64,000 bases of DNA from Paralimibaculum aggregatum (GCF_030270585.1 NZ_BSYI01000008.1:62001-126000); one strand, 5' to 3'. Counted from the stretch's first letter, positions 1-8,971 are shown. Program-made: numbers and translations. Notes: generated by a model from the letters alone, not told the origin.

Positions 1-1
1 G

Positions 2-460
2 TGGCTCGACAAGGGCTACTACAACGACACGGTCGAGGTGACCGTGAACTGGTCGCAGGCCGCGGCGCTCTACGACACCATCGCGGCGCAGGTCGCCGGG
101 CTGCACCCGGAGGCGCATTTCAGCGCGCACTGGTCGCATGTCTATCCGGAGGGGGTCTGTCAGTACATGACCTTCCGCCTGCCGCCGATGGCGCAGTCGG
201 AGGCGTTGCCAATCCATGCCAGGATGTGGGAGATCGCCGAGGGCGAGACGCTGGCCCATGGCGGATCCATCGCGCATCACCACGGCAGCGGCCTCTTCCG
301 CGGCCCCTGGATGGATGGCGAGCACGGCGTCGGCATGGACCTGCTGCGCCGGATCAAGGCGGCCATCGACCCGCAGAACCTGTTCAACCCGGGCAAGCTC
401 GGCTTCGCCCCGCGCGACGGCGCGGTGGACCCCTATCGCGACCGGAGTGCCAATGTCTGA
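2..460 (+). CDS. FAD-linked oxidase, C-terminal part (truncated by window edge)
   Basis: Only the last ~152 codons are present; the reading frame is open to the first base, so the start lies outside the window. The tail has hallmarks of the FAD-oxidase C-terminal domain of the vanillyl-alcohol-oxidase superfamily (alkyldihydroxyacetonephosphate synthase and D-lactate/glycolate oxidase relatives): a histidine run in GGSIAHHHGSG, then DPQNLFNPGKLG near the C-terminus. The family oxidises alpha-hydroxy acids, polyol phosphates or related substrates using FAD. Its stop overlaps the kinase start by 8 bp, so it is the upstream member of the polyol operon. The FAD-binding N-terminal domain cannot be examined, so the substrate is open. 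Confidence 0.8.
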   Translation, partial: WLDKGYYNDTVEVTVNWSQAAALYDTIAAQVAGLHPEAHFSAHWSHVYPEGVCQYMTFRLPPMAQSEALPIHARMWEIAEGETLAHGGSIAHHHGSGLFRGPWMDGEHGVGMDLLRRIKAAIDPQNLFNPGKLGFAPRDGAVDPYRDRSANV

Positions 461-1949
461 GGATCTGCTGCTCGGGATAGACCTTGGCGCGGGCTCGCTG
501 AAATCGACGGCGATCGCGCTCGATGGCCGGGTCGTCGCGACCGCCTCGGCGCCGGTGGAGACGCTGGTGCCCCGCCCCGGCCATAGCGAGCAGGACCCGG
601 AGGGCTGGTGGCAGGCGGTGCTGGCCTCGCTGGCCGAGCTGCGCGGCAAGGGCATGGATGCCGACCGGATGCTTGCGGTTTCGGTGACCGCGGGGGCGCA
701 TACCCATGTGCTGGAGGATGCCTCCGGCCGCGCGCTGCGCCCGGCGATCATGTGGAACGACCAGCGCTCCGGCCCGCAGTCGGCGCGGGAGCGGGCGGCC
801 CGCGGCGCGGAGATCCTCGCGCTTTCCGGCAACCGCATCAGCCCGACCTGGACGCTGCCGCAGCTCCTGTGGTTGCGCGACGAGGAGCCGGAGAACCACG
901 CCCGCATCGCCCGCATCCGCCCGGCGAAGGACTGGCTGCGCCGCCGGCTCGACGGCTCGGACGCCACCGACATCACCGATGCCTGGGGGATGATGCTGGC
1001 CGATGCGCAGGGCGATGGCTGGTCGGCGGCGCTCTGCGAGATCGCCGGGATCGCGCCGGCGGTGCTGCCGCCGATCCGCGGCTCCGCCGAGGTCACCGGC
1101 GAGATCACGGCGCAGGCCGCGGCCGAGACCGGGCTGCGCGCCGGCACGCCGGTGGTCTGCGGCACCTCCGACACCAATGCCGAGACCTTCTCCGCCGGCA
1201 TGACCCGCCCCGGCATCGGCGCGATCAAGCTCGCCACCGCCGGCACCGTCTCGACGCTGACGCCGGCCCCGGTGTTCTCGGAGGACGTGATCCACTACCC
1301 GCACCTCGTGGCGGGGCACGCCTATGCGATCCTCGGCACCAATTCCTGCGCCTCGGCGCATCGCTGGCTGCGGGATGCGCTGTTTGCCGGGATCGGCTTC
1401 GACGGCATGGATGCCGAGGCATGCAAGGCGCCGGCGGGGTCGGAGGGGCTGCTCTTCCACCCCTATCTCAACGGCGAGCGCAGCCCCTACTGGGACCCGG
1501 AGCTGCGGGCCTCCTTCGTCGGGCTCGGCTTCAACCACGGCGCGCCGCACATGTGCCGGGCGCTCTACGAGGGCATCGCCTTCACCCTGCGGGACTGCCT
1601 CGCGGTGCTGGAGGCCCGCGGCATGGGGTTCGACACCGCGCGGCTGGTCGGCGGCGGCACCCGCAGCGCGCTCTGGCGGCAGATCATCGCCGATGTCACC
1701 GGGCTGGTGATCGAGGTGCCGGAGCAGGGGGATGCCTCCTTCGGCGCGGCGCTGATCGCCGGCATCGGCGCCGGCGTGCTCTCCGGCACCGAGGCGGCGG
1801 CCGGGCTGATCCGGGTGGCCGAGACGCTGGAGCCCGAGCCGGGCACGGCCGAGGTCTATGCCACCGGCTTCGCCGCCTTCCGCGCGGCCAAGGAGGCGCT
1901 GACCCCGGTCAACCACGACATCGTAAGGGCGACGAGGGAGGCAGGCTGA
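453..1949 (+). CDS. FGGY-family carbohydrate kinase (xylulokinase-like)
   Basis: A 498-residue kinase of the FGGY family, which phosphorylates sugars or polyols with ATP in the cytoplasm. Visible features are the N-terminal phosphate-binding loop GIDLGAGSLKST (residues 8-19), WNDQRS (101-106), the catalytic-base segment GTSDTNAE with Asp240, the adenosine-side TAGTVS (262-267), HPYLNGERSP (336-345) and GGGTRS in the C-terminal half. The length is normal for XylB-like kinases. I chose the ATG inside the end of the oxidase gene because the homologous segment begins at once; the longer frame upstream is a shadow. The stop overlaps the next ATG (TGATG), showing translational coupling with the transporter ATPase. 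FGGY kinases are hard to assign by sequence alone; a four- or five-carbon polyol or ketose is my inference. Confidence 0.9.
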   Translation: MSEDLLLGIDLGAGSLKSTAIALDGRVVATASAPVETLVPRPGHSEQDPEGWWQAVLASLAELRGKGMDADRMLAVSVTAGAHTHVLEDASGRALRPAIMWNDQRSGPQSARERAARGAEILALSGNRISPTWTLPQLLWLRDEEPENHARIARIRPAKDWLRRRLDGSDATDITDAWGMMLADAQGDGWSAALCEIAGIAPAVLPPIRGSAEVTGEITAQAAAETGLRAGTPVVCGTSDTNAETFSAGMTRPGIGAIKLATAGTVSTLTPAPVFSEDVIHYPHLVAGHAYAILGTNSCASAHRWLRDALFAGIGFDGMDAEACKAPAGSEGLLFHPYLNGERSPYWDPELRASFVGLGFNHGAPHMCRALYEGIAFTLRDCLAVLEARGMGFDTARLVGGGTRSALWRQIIADVTGLVIEVPEQGDASFGAALIAGIGAGVLSGTEAAAGLIRVAETLEPEPGTAEVYATGFAAFRAAKEALTPVNHDIVRATREAG

Positions 1950-3016
1950 TGGCCGAGGTCAGTATCCGCAAGATGCGCAAGACCTTCGGCAAGGTCGTCG
2001 CGGTCGAGGGCGTGGACCTCGAGGTCGCCAGGGGCGAGCTGATCGTGCTGCTCGGCCCCTCGGGCTGCGGCAAGTCCACAACGCTGCGCATGGTGGCCGG
2101 GCTCGAGACGATCAGCGCCGGCGAGCTCCGTATCGGCGGGCGCGACGTCACCCGGCTCGAGCCGAAGGACCGGGACATCGCCATGGTGTTCCAGAACTAC
2201 GCGCTCTACCCGCACAAGACGATCCGCGGGAACATGGCCTTCGGGCTGAAGATGCGCGGCATGGAGCCGGGCGAGATCGACCGCCGGGTGAGCGATGCGG
2301 CGGAGATGCTCGACATCACCCACCTGCTCGAGCGCAAGCCCGGCCAGCTCTCCGGCGGGCAGATGCAGCGGGTGGCGCTCGGCCGGGCGCTGGTGCGCGA
2401 CCCGGCGGTGTTCCTGCTCGACGAGCCGCTCTCCAACCTCGATGCCAAGCTGCGCGCCCGGATGCGCGAGGAGATCGCGCTCCTGCAGCGGCGCATCGGC
2501 AAGGCGATGCTCTATGTCACCCACGACCAGACCGAGGCGATGACGCTGGCCGACCGCATCGTGATCATGCGCGACGGGCGGGTGCAGCAGATCGGCTCGC
2601 CGCTCGAGGTCTATGACCGCCCGGCGAACGCCTTCGTCGCGGGCTTCATCGGCTCGCCGGAGATGAACCTGGCGCCGGCGGAGATCGCCGGCGGCCGGCT
2701 GGTGCTCGGCGAGGGCGTCTCGCTGCCGGCTCCGGAGGGCGCGCGCCCGGGCCCGGTGACGGCGGGGATCCGCCCGGAGGCGCTGGCCCCGGTGCCGGCG
2801 GAGGAGGGGGCGCCCCTCCTCGTCAACGGCATCGAGCAGCTCGGTTCGCAGACGCTCTTCATCGGCGATCTCGGCGGGCATCGTGTGCGGGTGATGACCG
2901 GCCGGCGCGACGACATCCGCATCGACGACCGGATCGCGGTCGCGGCCCCGCAGGCGGCGATCCACCTGTTCGACCGCGACAGCGGCGAACGGCTCGCGGC
3001 AGCCGGAGAGGGCTGA
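1949..3016 (+). CDS. Carbohydrate ABC transporter ATPase (UgpC/MalK type)
   Basis: 355 residues. The nucleotide-binding domain carries Walker A GPSGCGKST (36-44), Q-loop FQNYALYP (81-88), signature LSGGQMQR (134-141), Walker B VFLLDEP (154-160) and H-loop THDQTEA. The C-terminal ~120 residues form the TOBE/OB-type regulatory region typical of CUT1 importers. It powers uptake of the substrate captured by the binding protein encoded next, and dimerises beneath the two permeases of this operon. The gene starts one base before the kinase stop codon finishes. The ATPase is placed before the binding protein and permeases, an order common in alphaproteobacterial polyol operons. Confidence 0.95.
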   Translation: MAEVSIRKMRKTFGKVVAVEGVDLEVARGELIVLLGPSGCGKSTTLRMVAGLETISAGELRIGGRDVTRLEPKDRDIAMVFQNYALYPHKTIRGNMAFGLKMRGMEPGEIDRRVSDAAEMLDITHLLERKPGQLSGGQMQRVALGRALVRDPAVFLLDEPLSNLDAKLRARMREEIALLQRRIGKAMLYVTHDQTEAMTLADRIVIMRDGRVQQIGSPLEVYDRPANAFVAGFIGSPEMNLAPAEIAGGRLVLGEGVSLPAPEGARPGPVTAGIRPEALAPVPAEEGAPLLVNGIEQLGSQTLFIGDLGGHRVRVMTGRRDDIRIDDRIAVAAPQAAIHLFDRDSGERLAAAGEG

Positions 3017-3072
3017 GCGGGGCACAGGCAGACGACCGCGGCAGACGCGGCATTTGGGAGGAAGGAAAGACA

Positions 3073-4401
3073 ATGACGGACAACAAGTTCCTGACCGGAC
3101 CGATAACCCGGCGCAAGGCGCTGAAGGGCGCCGGCGGCCTCGGCCTCGGCCTCGCGCTCTCGGGCCTGGCGGCGCCCGCGGTGCATGCGGCGGGCGGTGC
3201 GCCGATCCGGTTCCTCAACTGCGAGACCGGCAAGGGCACGCTGGCCTTCTTCTCGAAGGCGGCGGCGGAATACGAGGAGAAGACCGGCCGCGAGGTGGTG
3301 GTCGACAGCGTGCCGCTCGGCGAGGCCTTCACCAAGATCACCAACGGCATCCGCTCGGGCAATCCCTATCACGTGGCCAATGTCGGCTTCATCGGCCATG
3401 TGCTGCTGCTCGCGGAGGAGGGCCAGATCGTCCCGCTCAACGAGCTGACCGACGAGTACCAGTGGGGCAACAACATCCTCTTCCCGGTGGACGGCAAGGT
3501 CTACTGGTACCCCTTCGACTACAACCTCGCGCTGATCTACTACCGCAAGGATCTCTACGAGAAGCACGGGCTCGAGGTGCCGGCCACCTGGGACGGCTTC
3601 GCCGGCAACTGCGAGGCTCTGGTGGAGGGCCGCCGCAAGGGCTGCCTGTTCCCGATCGGCTCGAACGGTGCATCCAACTGGATGTCCTTCGCCTTCATGT
3701 GGGCCGAGGGCGTGAAGATCTTCGACGATCAGTGGAACGTGGTGCTCGACAGCCCGGAGATGAAGCCGAAGGCGGCGGCCTATCTCGACTTCATGGCGCG
3801 GCTCTATCCGACCATGCCGCCGGGCTCGCTGCAGGCGAGCTATGCCGACGTGCTCTCCAACCTCGTCGCCGGCACCGTGGCGCATGGCGCCTATGCCGGG
3901 CGGGTGATCGAGTCGGCCGAGCGCGACAACCCGGCGATGGCCGAGCAGCTCGGCATCATGCCCTACATGGACAGTGCCGGCACCCGGAAGGCGGCGAGCC
4001 ACGGCTATGACGGCTGGGTCGTGCTCGACACCGACAACACCGGGCCCTCGATGGAGTTCATGCGCTGGCTGACCACCGCGAAGATGGTCGACTTCCTGCA
4101 CACCGCCCCGGTGCATTTCCAGCCCGCGCGCCTCGACATCTATGACGACCCGCGCTGGCGCGACAATGCGATGATCCGCAAATACGCGACCGAGATCGAG
4201 ACCATGCGCGAGCTCGTCACCGACGATTCGGTGGTGGTGACCTCGATCGACACCCAGGGTCCGGTGCCGGATGTGCGCCCGGGCAAGGTCTTCGAGTCCT
4301 TCGCGATGCCGGAGATGCTGCAGGACAAGATCCTGCGCGGCACCGACTCGGCGGAAGCGGTGGAGACCACCGCCGCCCGCATCCGCGAGCTCGTCGGCTG
4401 A
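3073..4401 (+). CDS. ABC transporter extracellular substrate-binding protein (family 1)
   Basis: 442 residues, the size of CUT1 binding proteins. The N-terminus has a twin-arginine-like export signal: RRKALKG (residues 14-20) followed by a Gly/Leu-rich hydrophobic stretch and a likely cleavage after AVHA near residue 38. The mature protein is rich in aromatic residues, as expected for a sugar or polyol pocket. A strong ribosome binding site (GGAGGAAGG) sits just before the ATG. It is the periplasmic receptor that gives the transporter its specificity. No sequence feature lets me name the ligand. Confidence 0.9.
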   Translation: MTDNKFLTGPITRRKALKGAGGLGLGLALSGLAAPAVHAAGGAPIRFLNCETGKGTLAFFSKAAAEYEEKTGREVVVDSVPLGEAFTKITNGIRSGNPYHVANVGFIGHVLLLAEEGQIVPLNELTDEYQWGNNILFPVDGKVYWYPFDYNLALIYYRKDLYEKHGLEVPATWDGFAGNCEALVEGRRKGCLFPIGSNGASNWMSFAFMWAEGVKIFDDQWNVVLDSPEMKPKAAAYLDFMARLYPTMPPGSLQASYADVLSNLVAGTVAHGAYAGRVIESAERDNPAMAEQLGIMPYMDSAGTRKAASHGYDGWVVLDTDNTGPSMEFMRWLTTAKMVDFLHTAPVHFQPARLDIYDDPRWRDNAMIRKYATEIETMRELVTDDSVVVTSIDTQGPVPDVRPGKVFESFAMPEMLQDKILRGTDSAEAVETTAARIRELVG

Positions 4402-4407
4402 TCCCCT

Positions 4408-4434
4408 CGCGGGGGGCGCAGCCCGCCCCCCGCG
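4408..4434 (+). other. Intercistronic hairpin after the binding-protein gene
   Basis: A perfect 10-bp inverted repeat (CGCGGGGGGC / GCCCCCCGCG) with a 7-nt loop sits between the binding-protein stop and the first permease. No T-tract follows, so it is more likely an RNA-stabilising or partial-attenuation element than a full terminator. Such hairpins are known in ABC operons, where they raise binding-protein mRNA relative to permease mRNA. Confidence 0.6.
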
Positions 4435-4455
4435 GCCACAGAACGGGAGACCCCC

Positions 4456-5316
4456 ATGACCCGCTGGTTGCTGCCGGGCTTTCTCGCCGTCGGCGTCATC
4501 GCGACGCTGGTGCTGATCGTCGGCCCGGCGCTCTATGCCGTCTCGCTGAGCTTCTACGAGATCCGCTCGCTGACCTCCGCCCCGGAATGGGCGGGGCTGG
4601 CGAACTATGCCGCGGTGCTGGCCAGCGGCGAGTTCTGGAACGCGCTCTGGAACGGCATCGTCTATGCCGGGCTCGCCATCGTGCTGCAGGTGGTGCTCGG
4701 GATCGGCTTCGCGCTGCTGCTCAACCAGCCCTTCGTCGGCCGGCCGATCCTGCGCGGCATCGCCTTCCTGCCCTATCTGCTGCCCACGGTGATCGCGGTG
4801 CTCACCTTCAAGTGGATGGTCGATGGCTCGCTGGGGATCGTGACGATCCTGATGGACGATCTCGGCCTGCCGCCGATCTACTGGTTCGAGACGGAAACCG
4901 CCTCGATGGTCTCGGTGATCCTGATCTCGGTCTGGCTCTGGACGCCTTTCGTCACCACCACATTCCTGGCCGGGCTGCAGACCGTGCCGCCCCAGCTCTA
5001 CGAGGCGGCGCGGGTCGACGGCGCCGGGCCGGTGCGGCGCTTCTTCCACGTCACGCTGCCCTCGCTGCGGCCGATCCTCACCGTGATCATCCTCCTGCGC
5101 GGGGTCTGGATGTTCAACAAGTTCGACGTGATCTGGCTGACCACCGGCGGCGGCCCGCTGGGCGCCACCGAGCACCTGCCGGTGCTCTCCTACCGCATGG
5201 CCTTCACGCTCTACGACATCGGCAGCGGCGCCGCGGTGGCCACCCTGTCGTTCTTCGTGCTGATGGCCGCGGTGACGCTGTATTTCCGGTTCTTTCCGAT
5301 CGAGGGGGGAAAATGA
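4456..5316 (+). CDS. Carbohydrate ABC transporter permease 1 (UgpA/MalF type)
   Basis: 286 residues with six predicted membrane segments. The cytoplasmic coupling (EAA) loop is visible as YEAARVDGAGPVRRFF in the second half, which contacts the ATPase. N-terminal TM1 begins at about residue 8. It forms one half of the inner-membrane channel with the next gene product. The stop codon overlaps the following ATG by 3 bp (ATGA), so the two permeases are translationally coupled. Confidence 0.93.
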   Translation: MTRWLLPGFLAVGVIATLVLIVGPALYAVSLSFYEIRSLTSAPEWAGLANYAAVLASGEFWNALWNGIVYAGLAIVLQVVLGIGFALLLNQPFVGRPILRGIAFLPYLLPTVIAVLTFKWMVDGSLGIVTILMDDLGLPPIYWFETETASMVSVILISVWLWTPFVTTTFLAGLQTVPPQLYEAARVDGAGPVRRFFHVTLPSLRPILTVIILLRGVWMFNKFDVIWLTTGGGPLGATEHLPVLSYRMAFTLYDIGSGAAVATLSFFVLMAAVTLYFRFFPIEGGK

Positions 5317-6155
5317 CCGCTCAATCCGGCTCGAGACCGCTGCCGGCGCGGATCGCCATCTATGTGGCGGCGCTGATCCTGGCGGTCTACAGCGCCTTCC
5401 CGATCTACTGGATGGTGGCATCCTCGCTGCGCCCGACGCAGGAGATGCTGGTCGACCCGACGCTGCTGCCGCGCTCGCTGACGCTCGACTACTACTACAG
5501 CCTGCTGTCGCAGACCGACTATCCGCGGCAGTTCCTCAACAGCCTGATCGTGGCGCTCACCACCGTGGCGCTGACCATGGTGCTGTCGATCATGATCGCC
5601 TATGGCGTGACGCGCCAGCGCATCCGCGGCAAGCAGATGATCATCGCGGGGATGCTCTATGCCTATATGTTCCCGCCGCTGCTGCTGGCGATCCCGCTCT
5701 ATGCGATGTTCACCTCGGTCGGGCTCGACGGCACGCTGCTCTCGCTGGTGATCTCGCATCTCACCATCACCATGCCGCTCGGGGTCTGGTTCCTCTGGGG
5801 CTTCTTCAAGACCATGCCCTTCGAGCTCGAGGAGGCGGCGATGGTGGATGGCTGCACCCGGCTCGGCGCCTTCCTGCGGGTGGTGCTGCCGCTCTCGGTG
5901 CCGGGGCTGGTGACGGTGGCGATCTTCGCCTTCCTGCTGTCCTGGACCGACTACACCTTCGCCCTCGTGATGATCACCTCGGACGCGAACAAGACCGTGC
6001 CGCTCGGCCTCGCCTCGATGATCGGCGCCTTCGACCTGCGCTGGGGCGACGTGATGGCCGGCTCGACGCTGATCGCCATGCCGCTCTTCGCGGCCTTCGT
6101 GATGCTGTCGCGCTATTTCGTGCAGGGCCTGACGGCCGGTGCGGTGAAGGGATAG
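5313..6155 (+). CDS. Carbohydrate ABC transporter permease 2 (UgpE/MalG type)
   Basis: 280 residues with six membrane segments. TM1 lies near residues 14-32, and the EAA coupling loop reads LEEAAMVDGCTRLGAF. This is the standard CUT1 second permease and partners the upstream permease. Only 4 bp separate its stop from the next gene, so the catabolic enzymes downstream are in the same transcript. Confidence 0.93.
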   Translation: MTAQSGSRPLPARIAIYVAALILAVYSAFPIYWMVASSLRPTQEMLVDPTLLPRSLTLDYYYSLLSQTDYPRQFLNSLIVALTTVALTMVLSIMIAYGVTRQRIRGKQMIIAGMLYAYMFPPLLLAIPLYAMFTSVGLDGTLLSLVISHLTITMPLGVWFLWGFFKTMPFELEEAAMVDGCTRLGAFLRVVLPLSVPGLVTVAIFAFLLSWTDYTFALVMITSDANKTVPLGLASMIGAFDLRWGDVMAGSTLIAMPLFAAFVMLSRYFVQGLTAGAVKG

Positions 6156-6159
6156 AGCC

Positions 6160-7224
6160 ATGACCATGCGGATACTCGGGGCGCCGCTGCGCTATGTGCA
6201 GGGGCCGGGGGCGGTGGACCGTCTCGGGCAGGAAGTGGAGATCGCCGGCGGCGGGCCGGTCGCGGTGGTGATCGACCCGGTGGCGCGCGAGCTTGTCGGC
6301 GCGCGGGTGGCGGCGCAGCTGCCCGGCGCCCGGCTGCTCGATTTCGGCGGCGAATGCACCGGTGCGGAGATCGCGGCCCGCGCCGCGGAGCTCGGCGATG
6401 CGCGGCTGGTGCTCGGCATCGGCGGCGGCAAGGCGATCGACACGGCCAAGGGCGCCGCCATCGAGCGCGGCCTGCCGGTGGCCATCGCGCCGACCATCGC
6501 CTCCAATGACAGCCCGACCAGCCATATCGCGGTGGTCTATACCGAGGATCACGCCATCGAGGGGGTGCGCCGGATGCGCAGCAACCCGGTGCTGGTGCTG
6601 GTCGACACCGCGGTGATCGCCGGCGCGCCGCGGCGGTTCCTGGCGGCGGGGATCGGCGATGCGATGTCGAAACCGCACGAGCTGGCCGGCGCGCTGGCCG
6701 GCGGCGGGGCCAACTTCTTCGGCGGCGCGCCCACCGAACTAACCCAGGCCATCGTCGGCCGGGCTGAGGAGATCCTGCTCCGCGACGGCGAGGCGGCGAT
6801 GCGCTGCGGGCCGGCGCCCGATGCCGCCTTCGAGCGGGTGGTGGAGGCGGCGATCCTGCTGAGCGGGCTGGCCTTCGAGAGCGGCGGGCTCTCCATCGCA
6901 CATTCCATGACCCGCGGTTTCGCGGTGATGCCGCAGCTCGCGGGGCTCCTGCATGGCGAGATGGTGGCGCTGGGCACGCTCACGCAGCTCGCCGCGGGGC
7001 AGGGCAGCCGGGCCGAGATCGCCGCGCTGGCCGGCTTCTTACGGCGAATCGGGCTGCCGGTGAGCTTCCGCGCGCATGGCATCACCGAGACGGCCGATTT
7101 CCGCCGCATGGCCGAGCTGGCGCTCACCGCGCCCTATGCGGGGAACTATCTCCGCCCGCTGACGGCGGAGGATCTGGTGGCGGCGATGCGCTCGCTCGAT
7201 GCCGGAGGAGAGGGCGATGGATGA
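6160..7224 (+). CDS. Glycerol-dehydrogenase-like NAD-dependent metalloenzyme
   Basis: 354 residues of the group III metal-dependent alcohol dehydrogenase superfamily (GldA, glycerol-1-phosphate dehydrogenase, dehydroquinate synthase fold). Visible are the nucleotide-binding GIGGGKAID (86-94), PTIASNDSPTS (111-121) and the three expected Zn ligands: Asp167 in GIGDAM, His248 in SIAHSM and His265 in LLHGEM. The family interconverts polyols and ketoses, for example glycerol and dihydroxyacetone. The length is close to GldA. Its place after a polyol-type ABC transporter and beside a kinase and a FAD oxidase suggests oxidation of the imported polyol or an intermediate. The exact substrate is not decided by sequence. 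Confidence 0.88.
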   Translation: MTMRILGAPLRYVQGPGAVDRLGQEVEIAGGGPVAVVIDPVARELVGARVAAQLPGARLLDFGGECTGAEIAARAAELGDARLVLGIGGGKAIDTAKGAAIERGLPVAIAPTIASNDSPTSHIAVVYTEDHAIEGVRRMRSNPVLVLVDTAVIAGAPRRFLAAGIGDAMSKPHELAGALAGGGANFFGGAPTELTQAIVGRAEEILLRDGEAAMRCGPAPDAAFERVVEAAILLSGLAFESGGLSIAHSMTRGFAVMPQLAGLLHGEMVALGTLTQLAAGQGSRAEIAALAGFLRRIGLPVSFRAHGITETADFRRMAELALTAPYAGNYLRPLTAEDLVAAMRSLDAGGEGDG

Positions 7225-7912
7225 GCGCCATGTGATCGTCACCGGCGGCGGCACCGGGATCGGCCTCGCCACCGCCTGCCTGCTGGCGGCGCGCGGCTGG
7301 CGGGTGACCGCGGCGGGGCTCGAGCGCGACGATGCCTTCCCGGAGGCCCTGCGGTTCGTCGAATGCGACGTCACCGATGCCGCGGCCCGCGCCCGGCTGC
7401 TCGGCGAGGCCGGGGCGCTCGGCGGGCTGGTCACCTGCGCCGGGGTGATCCGCTTCGCCGAGGAGTGGAAGCCCGAGGTCTTCGAGCGGGTCATGGCGGT
7501 CAACGTCACCGCGGCGATGGCGATCGCCACCGAGGCGCTGCCGGCGCTGGAGCGGGGCGGCGGCGCGGTGGTCAACATCGCCTCGATGTGGAGCTGGTTC
7601 GGCAACCCGGTCGCCCCGGCCTATGGGACCAGCAAGGGCGCGGTGGCGGCGCTTACCCGCTCGCTCGCGGTGGCCTGGGGCGGGCGCGGCGTGCGGGTCA
7701 ATGCGGTGGCGCCGGGCTGGGTGGAGACGCGGATCTCCGAGGGCGCGCGCAACGACCCCGAGCGCCGGGCGCGGATCGATGCCCGGATCCCCATGGGCCG
7801 CTGGGCGCAGACCGGGGAGATCGCCAAGGCGGTGGCCTTCCTGCTGTCGGACGAGGCCTCCTATGTCCACGGCGCGATCCTGCCGGTGGATGGCGGCTAC
7901 CTCGCCGCCTGA
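7217..7912 (+). CDS. Short-chain dehydrogenase/reductase
   Basis: 231 residues. It has the Rossmann motif TGGGTGIG (9-16), catalytic Ser123, Tyr136 and Lys140 (YGTSK), and the PG turn of the APGWVETR segment. The NNAG-like motif appears as TCAGV. I chose the ATG inside the end of the dehydrogenase gene because a good ribosome binding site (GGAGGAG) is spaced correctly; an upstream in-frame ATG lacks one. It is the last gene of the polyol operon and likely provides a second NAD(P)-dependent oxidation or reduction step. SDR sequence alone does not give the substrate. Confidence 0.9.
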   Translation: MDERHVIVTGGGTGIGLATACLLAARGWRVTAAGLERDDAFPEALRFVECDVTDAAARARLLGEAGALGGLVTCAGVIRFAEEWKPEVFERVMAVNVTAAMAIATEALPALERGGGAVVNIASMWSWFGNPVAPAYGTSKGAVAALTRSLAVAWGGRGVRVNAVAPGWVETRISEGARNDPERRARIDARIPMGRWAQTGEIAKAVAFLLSDEASYVHGAILPVDGGYLAA

Positions 7913-7936
7913 CGGGGCAGGGGGACGGGGCAGGGG

Positions 7937-7956
7937 CGTCCGCCATGCGGTGGACG
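7937..7956 (+). terminator. Candidate terminator hairpin after the polyol operon
   Basis: An 8-bp stem with one G-T wobble and the loop ATGC lies 24 bp after the SDR stop. No clear T-tract follows, so termination may be weak or factor-assisted. Confidence 0.4.
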
Positions 7957-8071
7957 CTTCCGGTCCATGCAAAATCGCAATGGCTCGGCCGGCTGCCCTG
8001 CGGTAATCTTCGCGCCGCGGCCGGCGGCCGGAACTGCGCCGCGCGGCCGATAACTCCCGAAGGAGGGTCGG

Positions 8072-8965
8072 ATGCGATTAAGCCGTGACGTATGCCCACG
8101 CCTTCCCCTGCCCATCCCGCTGCTGCTGGCCGCCGCGCTGGCGCCGTCCCCCGGCGCAGCCGCCGATCCCGGCGCGGACGATGCCGCCGCGCTGCTCGAA
8201 CGCGGCACCTATCTGGTGACCTCGATCGTCGCCTGCGGCAACTGCCACACGCCGCAGGGGCCGGAGGGCCCGCTGCCGGGCCTCGAGCTCGCCGGCATGG
8301 AGAACTTCTTCGAGACGCCGGACTTCCTCGTCCACTCGCCCAACATCACGCAGGACCCGGAGACCGGGATCGGCGCCTGGAGCGATGCCGAGATTGCCAC
8401 GGCGATTCGCGAGGGGCGCCGCCCCGACGGCACGATCATCGGCCCGCCGATGCCCATCGTGCAGTACCGGAACCTCTCCGACCGCGACGTCGCGGCGATC
8501 GTCGCCTATCTGCGAACCGTGCCGCCGGTGCGCCGGGAGATCCCGGCCTCGGACTACCGCATCCCCCTGCCGCCCGCCTATGGTCCGCCGGTGGTGACGG
8601 TGGCCGAGGTTCCGGCCGACGACCCGCTCGCCCGCGGCGCCTATCTCGCCGGGCCGGCGGGGCACTGCGTCGAGTGCCACTCGCCGATGGGGGAGAACGG
8701 CGCGCCGGATATCGAGCACCGGCTCGGCGCCGGGGGCTTCGAGTTCCCCGGCCCCTGGGGGCTGAGCGTCTCGCCCGACATCACGCCGACGGGGCTCGCC
8801 GACTATACCGATGACGAGCTCCGCCGGATGATCACCCAGGGCGTGCGGCCGGACGGCTCGGCGATGCTGCCGCCGATGCCCTTTGCCTATTATGCGCGGA
8901 TGACGCCGGAGGATCTCGACGCGGTGATCCTCTATCTACGCAGCCTGCCGCCCAGCGCGGGCTGA
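8072..8965 (+). CDS. Exported dihaem cytochrome c
   Basis: 297 residues. A signal peptide (hydrophobic core ~11-24, cleavage near AAA at ~31) precedes two class I cytochrome c domains. Haem motifs are CGNCH (55-59) and CVECH (199-203). Each domain also has a later methionine in a PPMP context (M127 and one near the C-terminus) suited to be the sixth haem ligand. Dihaem proteins of this type often accept electrons from periplasmic or membrane dehydrogenases. A strong ribosome binding site (AAGGAGGG) precedes the ATG. It stands alone between the polyol operon and a convergent operon, so its partner is unknown. Confidence 0.9.
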   Translation: MRLSRDVCPRLPLPIPLLLAAALAPSPGAAADPGADDAAALLERGTYLVTSIVACGNCHTPQGPEGPLPGLELAGMENFFETPDFLVHSPNITQDPETGIGAWSDAEIATAIREGRRPDGTIIGPPMPIVQYRNLSDRDVAAIVAYLRTVPPVRREIPASDYRIPLPPAYGPPVVTVAEVPADDPLARGAYLAGPAGHCVECHSPMGENGAPDIEHRLGAGGFEFPGPWGLSVSPDITPTGLADYTDDELRRMITQGVRPDGSAMLPPMPFAYYARMTPEDLDAVILYLRSLPPSAG

Positions 8966-8971
8966 CGCCTC

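Noticed and set aside
384-1916. A 510-codon open frame on the minus strand opposite the FGGY kinase
   Set aside because: It is rich in Arg, Gly and Ala with no family features and lies fully over a well-supported gene; this is the usual GC-driven shadow.
2611-5421. A 936-codon minus-strand open frame
   Set aside because: It crosses several good + strand genes of the ABC operon and its translation has no motif; GC bias explains its length.
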